Shown here: one piece after another, positions 41,209 to 51,075 of the stretch | Position numbering within the stretch: position 1 is the first letter of the stretch | Layout of the letters: every line of letters begins with the position of its first letter | The notes under the pieces: generated by a model | The model's input: the letters and a program-made list of their open reading frames with translations, nothing else | The model's database searches: none | What the model was told of the DNA's origin: nothing | Position numbers and translations under genes: made by a program | NCBI RefSeq assembly: GCF_004214935.1 | Contig: NZ_SFCC01000003.1 | Coordinates: 186,001 to 250,000, forward strand | DNA: 64,000 bases | Source of the DNA: Amycolatopsis suaedae | GTDB taxonomy: Bacteria > Actinomycetota > Actinomycetes > Mycobacteriales > Pseudonocardiaceae | Reading direction: 5' to 3'

Positions 41209-42609
41209 CTAGCGGGGGGCTGTCTCCAGCGCGGCCTGGCGCTTGCGCACGACCAGGTAGCCGACGCCGATCAGCACGCCGACGACCGGCGTGACGTACA
41301 GCGCGATCCGGGTGTCTTCGGAGAACCCGAGCAGCACCACCACCAGCGCCAGGAACGCCAGTCCGAAGTAGCCGGTCCACGGCGCGCCGGGCATCCGGAA
41401 GCCGGACTTCGGCAGCTCGCCCGCGTCGGCCTTGCGCCGGTAGCGCAGCTGGCACACCAGGATCACGCCCCACGTCCACAGCACCCCGACGGTGGCGACG
41501 CTGGTGACGTAGGTGAACGCCTTCTCCGGCACCACGGCGTTGATCAGGATGCCCAGTGCCATGACCGCCGCGGAGGCGTAGATGCTGGCCGCGGGGACCT
41601 TGCGGCTGGACAGCTTGGTGAACGCCTTCGGCGCCGAGCGCTGCACGGCCAGCGTGCGCAGCATGCGGCCGGTGGAGTAGATGCCGGAGTTGCACGACGA
41701 CAGCGCCGCGGTCAGCACGACGAACTGGATGATCCCGGCCGCGCCGTGGATGCCGATGACGTCGAACGCCTTGACGAACGGGCTCTCGCCCTCGCGGAAC
41801 TCCGTCCACGGGACCAGCGACAGCAGCACGACCAGCGCGCCGACGTAGAACACGGCGATCCGCACGACCACGTTGTTGATGGCCTTGGGCAGCACCTTCT
41901 GCGGGTCGCGCGCCTCGCCGGCGGTAAGGCCGATCAGCTCCACGCCGAGGTAGGCGAACATGACGCTCTGCAGGGCGAGCAGCGCGCCGTCGACGCCGCC
42001 CGCGAAGAACCCGCCGTGGTCCCACAGGTGCGCGAACGACGCGGTGTCACCGGCCGGTCCGAAGCCGAACAGGATCACCGCCAGCCCGAGCAGGATGGCG
42101 CCGACGATCGTGACCACCTTGATCATCGAGAACCAGAACTCGAACTCGCCGAACACCTTCACCGAGATGAGGTTGGCCAGGAACAGCAGGCCGAGCACGA
42201 CCGCCGCGGTGACCCACTGCGGGATCGAGGGGAACCAGTACTGCACGTAGATTCCGGCCGCGGTGATCTCGGCCATCGCGGTGACCACCCACATCAGCCA
42301 GTACACCCAGCCGGTGGCGAATGCCGCGAACCGGCCGAGGAACTCCTCGGCGTAGTCGGCGAAACTACGCGAAACGGGCCGGTACACCAGCAGTTCGCCG
42401 AGTGCCCGCATGATGAGGAAGATGACGACGCCGGCCAGGGCATACGAGGCGATCAGCGCCGGTCCCGACGCCTCGATCGCGGCCCCCGCGCCGAGGAAGA
42501 GCCCGACCCCGATGGCGCCGCCGATCGCCATCATGCTGATCTGCCGGTTCTTGAGTCCCCGTTCGTAGCCCTCGTCGTCGACGTTCGGACTGGTCTGCTG
42601 CTGATCCAT
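41209..42609 (-). CDS. Amino-acid permease (APC/AAT family)
   Basis: 466 residues with twelve predicted helices. RGLKNRQISMMAIGGAIGVG then LFLGAGAAIEASGPALIASY is the AAT signature for transporters of the GabP/ProY/CycA type. Also GWVYWLMWVVTAMAEITAAG and LIGLTAGEARDPQKVLPKA are as in the family. RBS CGGAGGACC before ATG 42609. Inner-membrane uptake of an amino acid by proton symport; the precise substrate (GABA, proline, D-Ser/Ala/Gly, aromatic) cannot be told. Next to a LysR gene that could control it. Confidence 0.85.
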   Translation of the reverse strand: MDQQQTSPNVDDEGYERGLKNRQISMMAIGGAIGVGLFLGAGAAIEASGPALIASYALAGVVIFLIMRALGELLVYRPVSRSFADYAEEFLGRFAAFATGWVYWLMWVVTAMAEITAAGIYVQYWFPSIPQWVTAAVVLGLLFLANLISVKVFGEFEFWFSMIKVVTIVGAILLGLAVILFGFGPAGDTASFAHLWDHGGFFAGGVDGALLALQSVMFAYLGVELIGLTAGEARDPQKVLPKAINNVVVRIAVFYVGALVVLLSLVPWTEFREGESPFVKAFDVIGIHGAAGIIQFVVLTAALSSCNSGIYSTGRMLRTLAVQRSAPKAFTKLSSRKVPAASIYASAAVMALGILINAVVPEKAFTYVTSVATVGVLWTWGVILVCQLRYRRKADAGELPKSGFRMPGAPWTGYFGLAFLALVVVLLGFSEDTRIALYVTPVVGVLIGVGYLVVRKRQAALETAPR

Positions 42610-42704
42610 GGTGGTCCTCCGTGCTCGACCCTTCCGGTTAGCAAGCGTTCACGCTGCCGGTGGACCGCACCCTATTCCCCGGCCGGTCGATGCCGCTGCG
42701 GGGG

Positions 42705-43136
42705 TCAGACTGCGCGCCCGGGCTCCCGCAGCAACGCGACGGTCGCGCAGCCGCTGGCCAGCAGCCAGATGACCGGACCCGCGGTCCCGCCGACGAGGTC
42801 GACGTGGCCGGGCAGCACGAGGAGCAGCAGGAAGGCGACGTCGACGATCCCCAGCACGACGACGTTGATCCAGTACCCGGCGCGGCTGTTCACCCGGTTC
42901 ATGGTCAGCGCGACGAAGATGGCCTGCCCGCCCAGCACCGTCACGCAGACGAAGAACAACAGGCTCTCGGCTGCCAGCTCGGCGCCGGGTACGCCGTCGG
43001 CGAGGGCGCTGATCACCATCGACACGCCGAGGCCCATGTGCAGCAGCCCCCACAACACGTACAGCGCGGCGGCGCCGGTGGCCCACCGCCGGGCCACCGG
43101 AATCCCGGCCGGGCGCACGTCCTCGCGGTTCGTCAT
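42705..43136 (-). CDS. Four-helix membrane protein, unknown
   Basis: 143 residues from ATG 43136 (ATG 43160 is eight codons upstream). Four helices: YVLWGLLHMGLGVSMVISAL, LLFFVCVTVLGGQAIFVALT, YWINVVVLGIVDVAFLLLLV and GTAGPVIWLLASGCATVALL. There is no recognised domain. RBS weak. It lies between the permease and nucleoside hydrolase on the same strand. Confidence 0.65.
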   Translation of the reverse strand: MTNREDVRPAGIPVARRWATGAAALYVLWGLLHMGLGVSMVISALADGVPGAELAAESLLFFVCVTVLGGQAIFVALTMNRVNSRAGYWINVVVLGIVDVAFLLLLVLPGHVDLVGGTAGPVIWLLASGCATVALLREPGRAV

Positions 43137-43208
43137 GGGCGGAAACCTATTGCCGCGCAAGCCCGATCACATCGGGGTAATCACCGACCCGCCCCGGAGA
43201 TCGGGCGG

Positions 43209-44150
43209 TCAGTCCAGGAGCGCGGCGGCCATGCGGTCGAGGAAGGCCGGCGCGTCGACGGCGGTCGCCACGCGGACCGGCGGCCTCGTCTGGTCCTGCC
43301 CGGCCAGCCGGTACGGCCGCAGGTCGACGACGGTGCGGCCCCGGGTGTGGGTGCCGCGCAGCTCCACGTCGACGACGTGCTCGCCGTAGGTCGCCAGCGT
43401 GGGATCGACCGCGATGGCCGCGGCCAGCGCGTCGTGCAGCGTCACGATGTGCTCGCTGAACAGGCCCTCGTACACCGTGGCGTAGTGGTTGAGCAGCCTG
43501 CTGGCGAAGCGGGCCCGCGGGGTCGTCGCGGCGGCGAGCCGGTCGAGCCAGGCCGCGTCCGCGCGGGCGGTCTCGGTGACGTCCAGGCCGACCAGGGTGA
43601 GGTTCAGGCCCGCGCCGTAGACCAGGTCCGCCGCTTCCGGGTCGTGCGCGGTGTTGGCCTCCGCCTGGCCGGTGATGTTGCCCGGGGCGTTGACCGAGCC
43701 GCCCATGACCACGACGGAGCGCAGCAGCGCGGGCAACCGGGGCTCCAGCAGCAGCGCGAGCGCCAGGTTGGTGAGCGGGCCGATGGCCAGGACGGTCAGC
43801 TCGCCGGGGTGCCTGCGGGCCAGCCGCACCAGCTGCTCGGCAGCCGATTCCTCGACCGTGCCGCGGCCGTCGGCCAGTTCGACGCCGTGGCCGCCGAGCC
43901 CGTCGGCGCCGTGGATGAACTCGGCGAACGTGGGCGGCTGGGCCAGCGGGCGCGCGGCGCCGATGGCGACCGGGACGTCGGCGAGCCCTGCCACGTCGAG
44001 GATCTGCAACGCGTTGCGGGCACCTGCCGTCGCCTCGACGTTGCCGTGAACCGTTCCGACGGCGGCGATCTCCACGCCGGGCTGCGCCGCGAGGTACAGC
44101 AGCGCGACCGCGTCGTCGATGCCGGGATCGGTGTCGATGACCATCCGCAC
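43209..44150 (-). CDS. Nucleoside hydrolase (IUNH family)
   Basis: 313 residues. The N-terminal DTDPGIDDAVALLYL motif holds the Asp cluster that binds Ca2+ and ribose; VGTVHGNVEATAGARNALQI, and LTVLAIGPLTNLALALLLEP and VVVMGGSVNAPGNITGQAEA follow, with a late His/Asp region near HDALAAAIAVDP. It cleaves the N-glycosidic bond of ribonucleosides. GTG 44150 (VRMVIDTDPG) fits the family start and an upstream CACAAT that would make the transcript leaderless; ATG 44207 and 44264 are longer alternatives. Divergent from the AIM24-like gene. Confidence 0.85.
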   Translation of the reverse strand: MRMVIDTDPGIDDAVALLYLAAQPGVEIAAVGTVHGNVEATAGARNALQILDVAGLADVPVAIGAARPLAQPPTFAEFIHGADGLGGHGVELADGRGTVEESAAEQLVRLARRHPGELTVLAIGPLTNLALALLLEPRLPALLRSVVVMGGSVNAPGNITGQAEANTAHDPEAADLVYGAGLNLTLVGLDVTETARADAAWLDRLAAATTPRARFASRLLNHYATVYEGLFSEHIVTLHDALAAAIAVDPTLATYGEHVVDVELRGTHTRGRTVVDLRPYRLAGQDQTRPPVRVATAVDAPAFLDRMAAALLD

Positions 44151-44287
44151 GCCCGGATTGTGCCAGAAATCCGCGCCTGTCAGCCGCTGGTGGTATTCCG
44201 GCGTCATCCCGCCGGTCGATGACCGGATCGTGGCCGTGGCCCAATGCTGGCTGACGTCGCACATCCCCGGTGCTCAGGAGAATCCCG

Positions 44288-44965
44288 ATGAAGGTAGACA
44301 TTCGTCAGCGCCCGTCGTTCGCCGTGGCCAGGCTGCTGCTCGACCCCGGCGAGCCCGTGCGGGTCGAGTCCGGCGCCATGGTGGCCACCAGCCACGGCGT
44401 CGATGTCTCGGCCAAGGCCCAGGGCGGGCTCATGAAGGGCCTCAGCCGGGCTGTGCTCGGTGGCGAGTCGTTCTTCGTCTCCACCTACACCGCGCCGCAG
44501 GACGGCGGCTGGGTCGACGTCGCGTCCAACCTCCCGGGCGACAGCCAGGTCATCGACCTGGACGGCAGCGTCGGCTGGTGCGTCACGCGGGGTTGCTGGC
44601 TGGCGTCGTCGCACGGCGTCGAGACGGAGACCAAGTGGGGCGGTTTCGGCAAGCTGGTCGGCGGTGAGGGCGGTTTCCTCACCCACGTCACCGGCCAGGG
44701 GCAGCTCGTCATCGCCTGCTACGGCGCGCTCGAGTCGGTGGTGCTGCAACCCGGCGAGACGATCACGATCGACTCCGGTCACGTCGTCGCCTACGCCGAC
44801 ACCGTCCAGTCCACCACCCGCAAGGTCGCCGCCGGGGTGCTGCAGTCGGTGAAGAGCGGCGAGGCGCTGGTGTTCGACTTCACCGGACCCGGCCAGGTCT
44901 ACACCCAGACCCGCAACCCCAGCGCCCTCGTCTCGTGGTTGGCCGGCCGGGTCGGCAAGGGCTAA
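44288..44965 (+). CDS. AIM24/TIGR00266-family protein
   Basis: 225 residues. MKVDIRQRPSFAVARLLLDP, VESGAMVATSHGVDVSAKAQ, GGLMKGLSRAVLGGESFFVS, and LQPGETITIDSGHVVAYADT are the hallmarks of the AIM24 double-beta-helix family. RBS AGGAGAA before ATG 44288. Cytoplasmic; function in bacteria is unclear. Ten bases before the galactonate dehydratase gene, so probably in one transcript. Confidence 0.9.
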   Translation: MKVDIRQRPSFAVARLLLDPGEPVRVESGAMVATSHGVDVSAKAQGGLMKGLSRAVLGGESFFVSTYTAPQDGGWVDVASNLPGDSQVIDLDGSVGWCVTRGCWLASSHGVETETKWGGFGKLVGGEGGFLTHVTGQGQLVIACYGALESVVLQPGETITIDSGHVVAYADTVQSTTRKVAAGVLQSVKSGEALVFDFTGPGQVYTQTRNPSALVSWLAGRVGKG

Positions 44966-44975
44966 CGTCGCCCCG

Positions 44976-46121
44976 GTGCGGATCACCTCACTGCGTACCT
45001 ATCTCGTCCCACCCCGGTGGTGCTTCCTGCGGATCGACACCGACGAGGGCCTCACCGGCTGGGGCGAACCGGTCGTCGAGGGACGCGCCGCCACGGTCGC
45101 GGCGGCGGTCGGGGAACTGGCCGACTATCTCGTCGGCCAGGATCCGCTGCGCATCGAGGACCACTGGCAGACCCTGACCAAGGGCGGCTTCTACCGGGGT
45201 GGGCCGGTGCTGTCCAGCGCCGTCGCGGGAATCGACCAGGCGTTGTGGGACATCGCGGGAAAGTCGCTCGGTGTGCCGGTGCACCAGCTCCTCGGCGGAC
45301 ACGTGCGCGACCGGATCCGGGTGTACAGCTGGATCGGTGGCGACGAACCGGCCGAGGTGGCGCAGGCCGCGCTGGAACGGCAGGCACACGGCTTCACCGC
45401 GGTGAAGATGAACGCCTCCGGCGCACTGGCCCGGATCGACACCCCCGAGGCGGTGACCGGGATCGTCGACCGGGTCGCCAGCGTCCGCGAAGCGACCGGG
45501 CCGGGGTTCGACATCGCGGTGGACTTCCACGGCAGGCTCACCACGGCCATGGCACGGCGGGTGCTGCCGCTGCTGGAGCCGCTGTTGCCGTTCTTCGTCG
45601 AGGAACCGGTGGTGCCGGAGTGCAGTGAGCACATCGGCGACGTCGTGACGTCGACCAGCATCCCGATCGCCACCGGCGAGCGGCTGTACTCCCGCTGGGA
45701 CTTCAAACGCGTGCTGGACAAGGGAATCGCCGTGGCGCAGCCGGATCTCTCGCACGCGGGCGGCATCTCCGAGACGCGGCGCATCGCCGCCATGGCCGAG
45801 GCCTACGACGTCGCGCTCGCCCCGCACTGCCCGCTCGGCCCGATCGCGCTCGCGGCCAGCCTGCAGCTCGGGTTCGCCACGCCGAACCTGCTCATCCAGG
45901 AACAGAGCCTCGGCATCCACTACAACCAGGGGTCGGACCTGCTGGACTACCTGGTGGACACGTCGGTGTTCGGCTACCGGGACGGCTACGTCGAGCGGTT
46001 CACCGGGCCGGGGCTGGGAATCGAGGTCGACACGGCCGCGGTGGAACGGGCCGCCGAGTCCGGGCACCGCTGGCGCAACCCGGTCTGGCGCACGCCGGAC
46101 GGCGCGCTCGCCGAGTGGTGA
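44976..46121 (+). CDS. dgoD: D-galactonate dehydratase-type enolase
   Basis: 381 residues from GTG 44976. Mandelate racemase/muconate lactonizing type: TYLVPPRWCFLRIDTDEGLT, ALWDIAGKSLGVPVHQLLGG, then barrel ligands in FDIAVDFHGRLT (Asp), PFFVEEPVVPE (Glu) and IPIATGERLYSRWDFK, and the C-terminal His in ALAPHCPLGPIALAASLQLG. This combination is that of galactonate dehydratase (DgoD), which dehydrates D-galactonate to 2-keto-3-deoxygalactonate. No kinase or aldolase of the pathway is nearby, so another sugar acid is possible. Confidence 0.8.
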   Translation: MRITSLRTYLVPPRWCFLRIDTDEGLTGWGEPVVEGRAATVAAAVGELADYLVGQDPLRIEDHWQTLTKGGFYRGGPVLSSAVAGIDQALWDIAGKSLGVPVHQLLGGHVRDRIRVYSWIGGDEPAEVAQAALERQAHGFTAVKMNASGALARIDTPEAVTGIVDRVASVREATGPGFDIAVDFHGRLTTAMARRVLPLLEPLLPFFVEEPVVPECSEHIGDVVTSTSIPIATGERLYSRWDFKRVLDKGIAVAQPDLSHAGGISETRRIAAMAEAYDVALAPHCPLGPIALAASLQLGFATPNLLIQEQSLGIHYNQGSDLLDYLVDTSVFGYRDGYVERFTGPGLGIEVDTAAVERAAESGHRWRNPVWRTPDGALAEW

Positions 46122-46253
46122 CTTGCTTCGCTGATCCCCTTTGTCGGATTTCGCGCAAATATCGCGTAAAGATCCGTAGGTGCCACCGGCAGGATTTCGG
46201 AAACGGGCATGCTGGACGTGCACCGTGATCTGGGAAATCCACTGGAGGAAAGT

Positions 46254-48239
46254 GTGAGCAGTACGGATGAGCTGGTTGTCCCGGCCTGTGTGGACAGCCC
46301 TGTCCGTCCGAAACAGCCCAGCACACGGTTTTCCCGGTGGCTGTTGCAGCACCGGGTGCCACCCGTCGGGCCGGAGAGCGGTGAGGGGCACGGAACGCCA
46401 CAGTCGTGGTGGAAGGTCATGTGCCTCACCGGCGTCGACTATTTCTCGACATTGTCCTATCTGCCTGGAATCGCCGCGCTGGCTTCCGGCGCGCTTTCCC
46501 CGCTGGCGACGTTGCTGATCGTCGTGCTGACGTTGTTCGGAATGCTGCCGATGTACTGGCGGGTGGCGAAGGAGAGCCCGCACGGCCAGGGGTCGGTGGC
46601 CATGCTGGAGGATCTGCTCCCGTTCTGGCGGGGCAAGATCTTCGTGCTGGTACTGCTCGGTTTCGTGGCGACGTCGTGGATCATCACGATCACCCTGTCG
46701 TCGGCCGACGCCACCGTGCACCTGCTGGAGAACCCGATCACGCCGGGCTTCCTGCACGGCCACGAGGTCACCATCACGGTGGTGCTGCTGCTGATCCTCG
46801 GCGGCGTGTTCCTGCTCGGCTTCACCGAGGCCGTCGGCGTCGCCATCCCGCTGGTCGCGGTGTTCCTCCTGCTCAACGCCGTCGTGGTCGGCGCGGGCGT
46901 CATCGAGGTGCTCGGCCGCCCGGAGACGTTCACCGCCTGGACCGACGCGCTGACCTCCGGACGCGGTGGCGTCACCGACATCGTCGGGCCCGCCATCCTC
47001 GCGTTCCCCAGCCTGGTGCTGGGCCTGTCCGGCTTCGAGACCGGCGTCAGCATGATGCCGCTGGTCGCGGCCGAGGGGAAGTCGGCGGCCGAGCGCCTCG
47101 CCAAGCGGATCCGCAACACCCGGCGGCTGCTGACCACCGCCGCGGTGATCATGTCGGTGTACCTGCTCAGCACCAGCTTCGTCACCACCGTGCTCATCCC
47201 GCACAAGGAGTTCGAGCCGGGCGGCGCGGCCAACGGCCGGGCCATGGCCTACCTCGCCCACCAGTACCTCGGCGAGGTGGTCGGCACCGCCTACGACATC
47301 TCCAGCGTGCTGATCCTGTGGTTCGCCGGGGCGTCGGCGATGGCGGGCCTGATCAACATCGTGCCCCGCTACCTGCCGTCCTACGGCATGGCGCCGGACT
47401 GGGGCAGGGCGGTGCGGCCGGTGGTGGTGGTCTACACCCTGATCAGCATCGGTATCACGATCGCGTTCGGCGCGGACGTCAACTCCCAGGCGGGTGCCTA
47501 CGCCACCGGAATCCTGGCGATGATGGTGTCCGGTGCGGTCGCGGTGCTGATCTCCTCGGCCCGCAGGCGCCGCCGGGGTGCGGTCGCCGGGTCGGCCGTG
47601 CTCACCCTGGTGCTGCTCTACGCGCTGGCGGAGAACATCATCGAAAAGCCGGACGGCATCGCCATCTCCGCGGTGTTCATCCTCGGCGTCATCGTCGTCT
47701 CGCTGATCTCCCGCGTCACCAGGACGACCGAGCTGCGGGCCGACAGCATCGAGTTCGACGACGCCGCGCGCCGGTTCATCACCGAGTCGATCGCGTTCGA
47801 CGGCCAGCTCGACATCATCGCCAACAAGCGGCAGGCCGGTGACGAGGCCGAGTACTCGGCCAAGGAGGGCGAGCAGCGCGGCCTCAACCCGGTGCCGCGG
47901 TCGAATGACGTGCTGTTCCTGGAGATCGACGTCATCGACCCGTCGGACTTCAGCGACGTGCTGCAGGTACGCGGCGTCGAGGTCGCCGGGCACCGGATCC
48001 TGCGGGTGGACAGCCCGGCGGTGCCCAACGCCATCGCCGCCGTGCTGCTGGCCCTGCGGGACAGCACCGGCGTGCGGCCGCACTGCTACTTCGAATGGTC
48101 GGAGGGCAATCCGCTCGGGCACCTGTTCCGCTACCTCATCCTCGGGCAGGGCGACACGCCGCCGGTGGTGCGGGAGATCCTGCGGCAGCACGACGAGGAG
48201 GACCCGTCCCGGCGGCCGGGCATCCACGTCGGCGGTTAG
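46254..48239 (+). CDS. KimA-like APC permease with cytosolic C-terminal domain
   Basis: 661 residues. Twelve helices (about 65-520) with the KimA/YdaO-like [20 protein letters not shown] then [20 protein letters not shown] and [20 protein letters not shown], followed by a soluble domain (about 530-660) as in KimA. KimA takes up K+ with protons in Bacillus. GTG 46254 has GGAGGAAA just upstream. No c-di-AMP (ydaO-type) riboswitch could be recognised in the 132-base gap before it. K+ is the best guess for the substrate; amino acids remain possible. Confidence 0.75.
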   Translation: MSSTDELVVPACVDSPVRPKQPSTRFSRWLLQHRVPPVGPESGEGHGTPQSWWKVMCLTGVDYFSTLSYLPGIAALASGALSPLATLLIVVLTLFGMLPMYWRVAKESPHGQGSVAMLEDLLPFWRGKIFVLVLLGFVATSWIITITLSSADATVHLLENPITPGFLHGHEVTITVVLLLILGGVFLLGFTEAVGVAIPLVAVFLLLNAVVVGAGVIEVLGRPETFTAWTDALTSGRGGVTDIVGPAILAFPSLVLGLSGFETGVSMMPLVAAEGKSAAERLAKRIRNTRRLLTTAAVIMSVYLLSTSFVTTVLIPHKEFEPGGAANGRAMAYLAHQYLGEVVGTAYDISSVLILWFAGASAMAGLINIVPRYLPSYGMAPDWGRAVRPVVVVYTLISIGITIAFGADVNSQAGAYATGILAMMVSGAVAVLISSARRRRRGAVAGSAVLTLVLLYALAENIIEKPDGIAISAVFILGVIVVSLISRVTRTTELRADSIEFDDAARRFITESIAFDGQLDIIANKRQAGDEAEYSAKEGEQRGLNPVPRSNDVLFLEIDVIDPSDFSDVLQVRGVEVAGHRILRVDSPAVPNAIAAVLLALRDSTGVRPHCYFEWSEGNPLGHLFRYLILGQGDTPPVVREILRQHDEEDPSRRPGIHVGG

Positions 48240-48310
48240 ACGCCGTCGCCGGTCCCACGATTGAATGACGCCACAGGCACCCGTCCGAGGAGCCCGAGCC
48301 GGAGGTCACC

Positions 48311-48580
48311 GTGGCAGAGACCAGCCCCCGCGATGTCGAACGCATCTACTCCACCGCCGATGTCGTGGCGAAGCTGCGCAGGCTAGCCGACGCGCTGGAG
48401 ACCGAGACGCCGTTCCGCATCCAGATCGCCGGGGAGCGGATCCGGGTTCCCGCCAGGGCGCAGTTCTCCATCGAGCACGAGCGCGGGGACGGCGAGGAGG
48501 AGATCGAGTTCCAGCTGAAGTGGGACATCCCCGAGGCCGAAGAGGAGGACGACGACGCCGAGCAGTCGCCCGTCGTCTGA
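48311..48580 (+). CDS. Amphi-Trp domain protein
   Basis: 89 residues from GTG 48311 with GGAGGTCACC upstream. DVERIYSTADVVAKLRRLAD, then FRIQIAGERIRVPARAQFSI, and EEIEFQLKWDIPEAEEEDDD: the beta-hairpin with F-x-L-x-W-x is the amphi-Trp motif, followed by an acidic tail. Function unknown. A palindromic repeat follows. Confidence 0.85.
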   Translation: MAETSPRDVERIYSTADVVAKLRRLADALETETPFRIQIAGERIRVPARAQFSIEHERGDGEEEIEFQLKWDIPEAEEEDDDAEQSPVV

Positions 48581-48600
48581 CGCCCTTCCGTCTCGTCCAA

Positions 48601-48657
48601 AGCACGTGAAGGCCACCTTCATTACGTCTCACGTGGTGAAGGTGGCCTTCACGTGCT
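48601..48657. repeat. Dispersed palindromic repeat, family A, copy 2
   Basis: Perfect 20-bp stem (48601-48620 / 48638-48657; core CACGTGAAGGCCACCTTC) with a 17-base loop that itself contains ACGT-N3-CACGT. Between the amphi-Trp and SpoIIE genes; may act as a terminator. Confidence 0.9.
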
Positions 48658-48705
48658 TCGGGCGTCCCGGGACGTGCGGTTTTCCGGCCGCGCTAGGCTC
48701 CCTCC

Positions 48706-49923
48706 GTGTCCGAACCGGCTGACAGGGACGAGCGCCTGCGAACGCTCGAGGCTGTCACCGACAGCGCGCTGGGGCACCTCGACCTGGACACCCTCCTCGA
48801 ACGGCTGCTGAACCGGCTGCGTGATCTGCTCGGGGTGGACACCGCCACCGTGCTGCAGTACGAACCGTCGGCCGAGCAGCTGGTGGCCGTCGCCGCGGCG
48901 GGTCTGGAGGAGGAGGTCTTCCAGGGCGTGCGGGTTCCCGTCGGCGCCGGATTCGCCGGCCGGGTAGCCGCCCTGCGCGAGCCGGTGACGGTTGACCACG
49001 TCGACAGCACGACGGTGGTCAACCCGCTGCTCTGGGAAAAGGGCCTCAAGACCCTCCTCGGCGCGCCGATGCTGGTCGGCGGTGACCTGATCGGTGTCGT
49101 GCACATCGGTTCGCTGAAACAGCGGGAGTTCACCGCGGGCGACGTCGAACTGCTGGAGCTGGTCGCCGGCCGGCTGGCGCTGGCGATGCAGGCGGAGGCG
49201 ACCACCGCCGAGCGCGCGGCGGCCTCGGCGCTGCAGCGCAGCCTGCTGCCCGGCCGGCTCCCGAGCATCGACGACATGGAGTTCGCCGCGCGCTACGTTC
49301 CCGGCGCCAAGGCCGCGGTCGGCGGGGACTGGTACGACCTGTTCCCGCTGCCGGGCGACCGGCTGGGGATCGTGATCGGCGACGTCGCGGGCCACGGTCT
49401 GCAGGCTGCCGTCGTGATGGGCAGGCTGCGTAGCGCGTTGCGGGCCTACGCACTCGACGGCGACGACCCCGGCGAGGTACTGGGCAAACTGGACCGCAAG
49501 GCCGGTCACTTCGAGCACGGAGTGATGGCCACCGTGGGGTACGGCGTGATCGACCCCGCCCACGACCGGCTGCGGCTGTCGCTGGGCGGGCACCTGCCGC
49601 CGGTGCTCGCCACGACCGGCGGCGCCGAACTGGTGCCTGCCGAACCGGATCCGCCGATCGGCCTGTGGCGTGAACCCATGCCGCGGCACACCACCGAGGT
49701 GGCACTCCCGCCGGACAGCGTGCTCGCGTTCTACACCGACGGGCTCGTCGAACGCCGCCACATCCCGCTCGACGACGGCCTGGAGCGGCTACGCGGTGCG
49801 CTGCTGGTTGACCGTGCCGAGACCGTGTGCGCCCGCGCCATGTCGGTGATGGTCGGCAACGCTGCCCCGGAGGACGACGTCGCGCTGATCGTCGCGAGAC
49901 GCCTGGGCGTAACAGCCGGCTGA
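48706..49923 (+). CDS. GAF-SpoIIE (PP2C-type) protein phosphatase
   Basis: 405 residues. A GAF domain (about 12-165) is followed by a helical linker with SALQRSLLPGRLPSIDDMEF and a SpoIIE phosphatase domain (about 195-400): GGDWYDLFPLPGDRLGIVIG with the Asp metal ligands, DVAGHGLQAAVVMGRLRSAL, FYTDGLVERR and APEDDVALIVARR. Phosphatases of this type act on anti-anti-sigma factors. GTG 48706 is preceded by TAGGCT (48694-48699) six bases away, so the transcript is probably leaderless. Signal bound by GAF unknown. Confidence 0.9.
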   Translation: MSEPADRDERLRTLEAVTDSALGHLDLDTLLERLLNRLRDLLGVDTATVLQYEPSAEQLVAVAAAGLEEEVFQGVRVPVGAGFAGRVAALREPVTVDHVDSTTVVNPLLWEKGLKTLLGAPMLVGGDLIGVVHIGSLKQREFTAGDVELLELVAGRLALAMQAEATTAERAAASALQRSLLPGRLPSIDDMEFAARYVPGAKAAVGGDWYDLFPLPGDRLGIVIGDVAGHGLQAAVVMGRLRSALRAYALDGDDPGEVLGKLDRKAGHFEHGVMATVGYGVIDPAHDRLRLSLGGHLPPVLATTGGAELVPAEPDPPIGLWREPMPRHTTEVALPPDSVLAFYTDGLVERRHIPLDDGLERLRGALLVDRAETVCARAMSVMVGNAAPEDDVALIVARRLGVTAG

Positions 49924-50052
49924 CGGCTTTTTCGCGCATCCGTACCGCTGGCGAGACGCCGTTACCGAACGTTCCGTGACGCGCCGGCATCATGCTAGTT
50001 TTGAATTCTCATTCTCTCTCGCGTTTTTCCCGAATTGGGGAAAGGAAAATTG

Positions 50053-51072
50053 ATGAGACGCACTTCTCGTCTGTTGTTCGGTGCTGCCCTCGCGACGGCG
50101 ATGATTGCCGGACCAGGCACGATGTCGGCTGCCGCGGAAGCGTGCGGCTGGCAGCCGACCGCACTTCCGCTTCCCGCCGGCGGTATTTCCGGTGTGGTGA
50201 GCGCGACCGACCATCAAGGTGGTTTCGCGGGCACGGTGAAGTTTTCCGACAGCACGCACATCATCGGCTGGAAGAACGGCAGAATCACCGACTACGGGTC
50301 CTTCTCGTCGCGCTTCGGCTCGATCCGGGTGTACGACCAGAACCGCGCGGGCACGATCGTCGGCTCGACGACCGCGGGCGCTCCCAGCATCCCGCCGCGC
50401 ATCACCCCGTTCCGCACCACCGGAACGGGCACGGAAACACTGCCCGCCCTCACCGGCGCGACCATGACGTTCCCGTCGGCCGGTATCAACGACAAGGGTG
50501 ACATCGCCGGCGGCTCCCGCACCAGCCGTTCCAGCCCCATCACGGCCATCCGGTGGCCGGCGAGCAAGCCGGGCACGGTGGAGAAGATCCCCGGCGCTCC
50601 GGAGACGGCCAACATCGCCGGGCTCGACGAGGACGGCACGGTGCTGGTCAACGTGCCCGAGAGCAGCCTGACCCAGCAGCGGCCGCACTTCCTGAAGGAC
50701 GGCAAGCTCACCGCGCTGGGCAAGACCACCCCGAACGGCGACCTGCGTGGTGAGTCCGTGTCGGCGGGACGCGTCGTTGGCAGCCTGTACTACCAGAACT
50801 CGGCGGGCCAGTGGGTCGAGGACGCCGTCTTCTGGAACACCGACGGTGTCGCGCGCAAGCTGCCCAACGGCGAGACGGCCGTGGACATCAACCGGGACGG
50901 GCTGAGCGCGGGCGTCGCGAAGAACGGCCAGGCCGCGGTGTGGCGCCTCGGTGCCCTGGACGCGACGCTGGGTGCGGACACGGTCGCCAACACCGTCGGC
51001 GACGACGGTGCCGTCGCCGGCTCCCGCAAGGTGAACGGCGTCGAGCAGCCCACCGTCTGGCGCTGTAGCTGA
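50053..51072 (+). CDS. Secreted protein with HAF-like beta repeats
   Basis: 339 residues. Signal peptide about 1-28 (GAALATAMIAGPGTMSAAAE). The mature part has repeated short beta units, e.g. FRTTGTGTETLPALTGATMT, INDKGDIAGGSRTSRSSPIT and VDINRDGLSAGVAKNGQAAV, like the HAF repeat/propeller group. AAAGGAAA before ATG 50053. No enzyme motif. Its 5' leader (49990-50050) is unusually AT-rich. Function unknown. Confidence 0.7.
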   Translation: MRRTSRLLFGAALATAMIAGPGTMSAAAEACGWQPTALPLPAGGISGVVSATDHQGGFAGTVKFSDSTHIIGWKNGRITDYGSFSSRFGSIRVYDQNRAGTIVGSTTAGAPSIPPRITPFRTTGTGTETLPALTGATMTFPSAGINDKGDIAGGSRTSRSSPITAIRWPASKPGTVEKIPGAPETANIAGLDEDGTVLVNVPESSLTQQRPHFLKDGKLTALGKTTPNGDLRGESVSAGRVVGSLYYQNSAGQWVEDAVFWNTDGVARKLPNGETAVDINRDGLSAGVAKNGQAAVWRLGALDATLGADTVANTVGDDGAVAGSRKVNGVEQPTVWRCS

Positions 51073-51075
51073 GAG

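Noticed and set aside
44988..48227. Very long open frame antisense to the galactonate dehydratase and KimA-like genes
   Set aside because: His/Gln/Asp/Arg-rich, repeat-like translation with no domain; it mirrors two well-supported genes and follows from GC-rich third positions.
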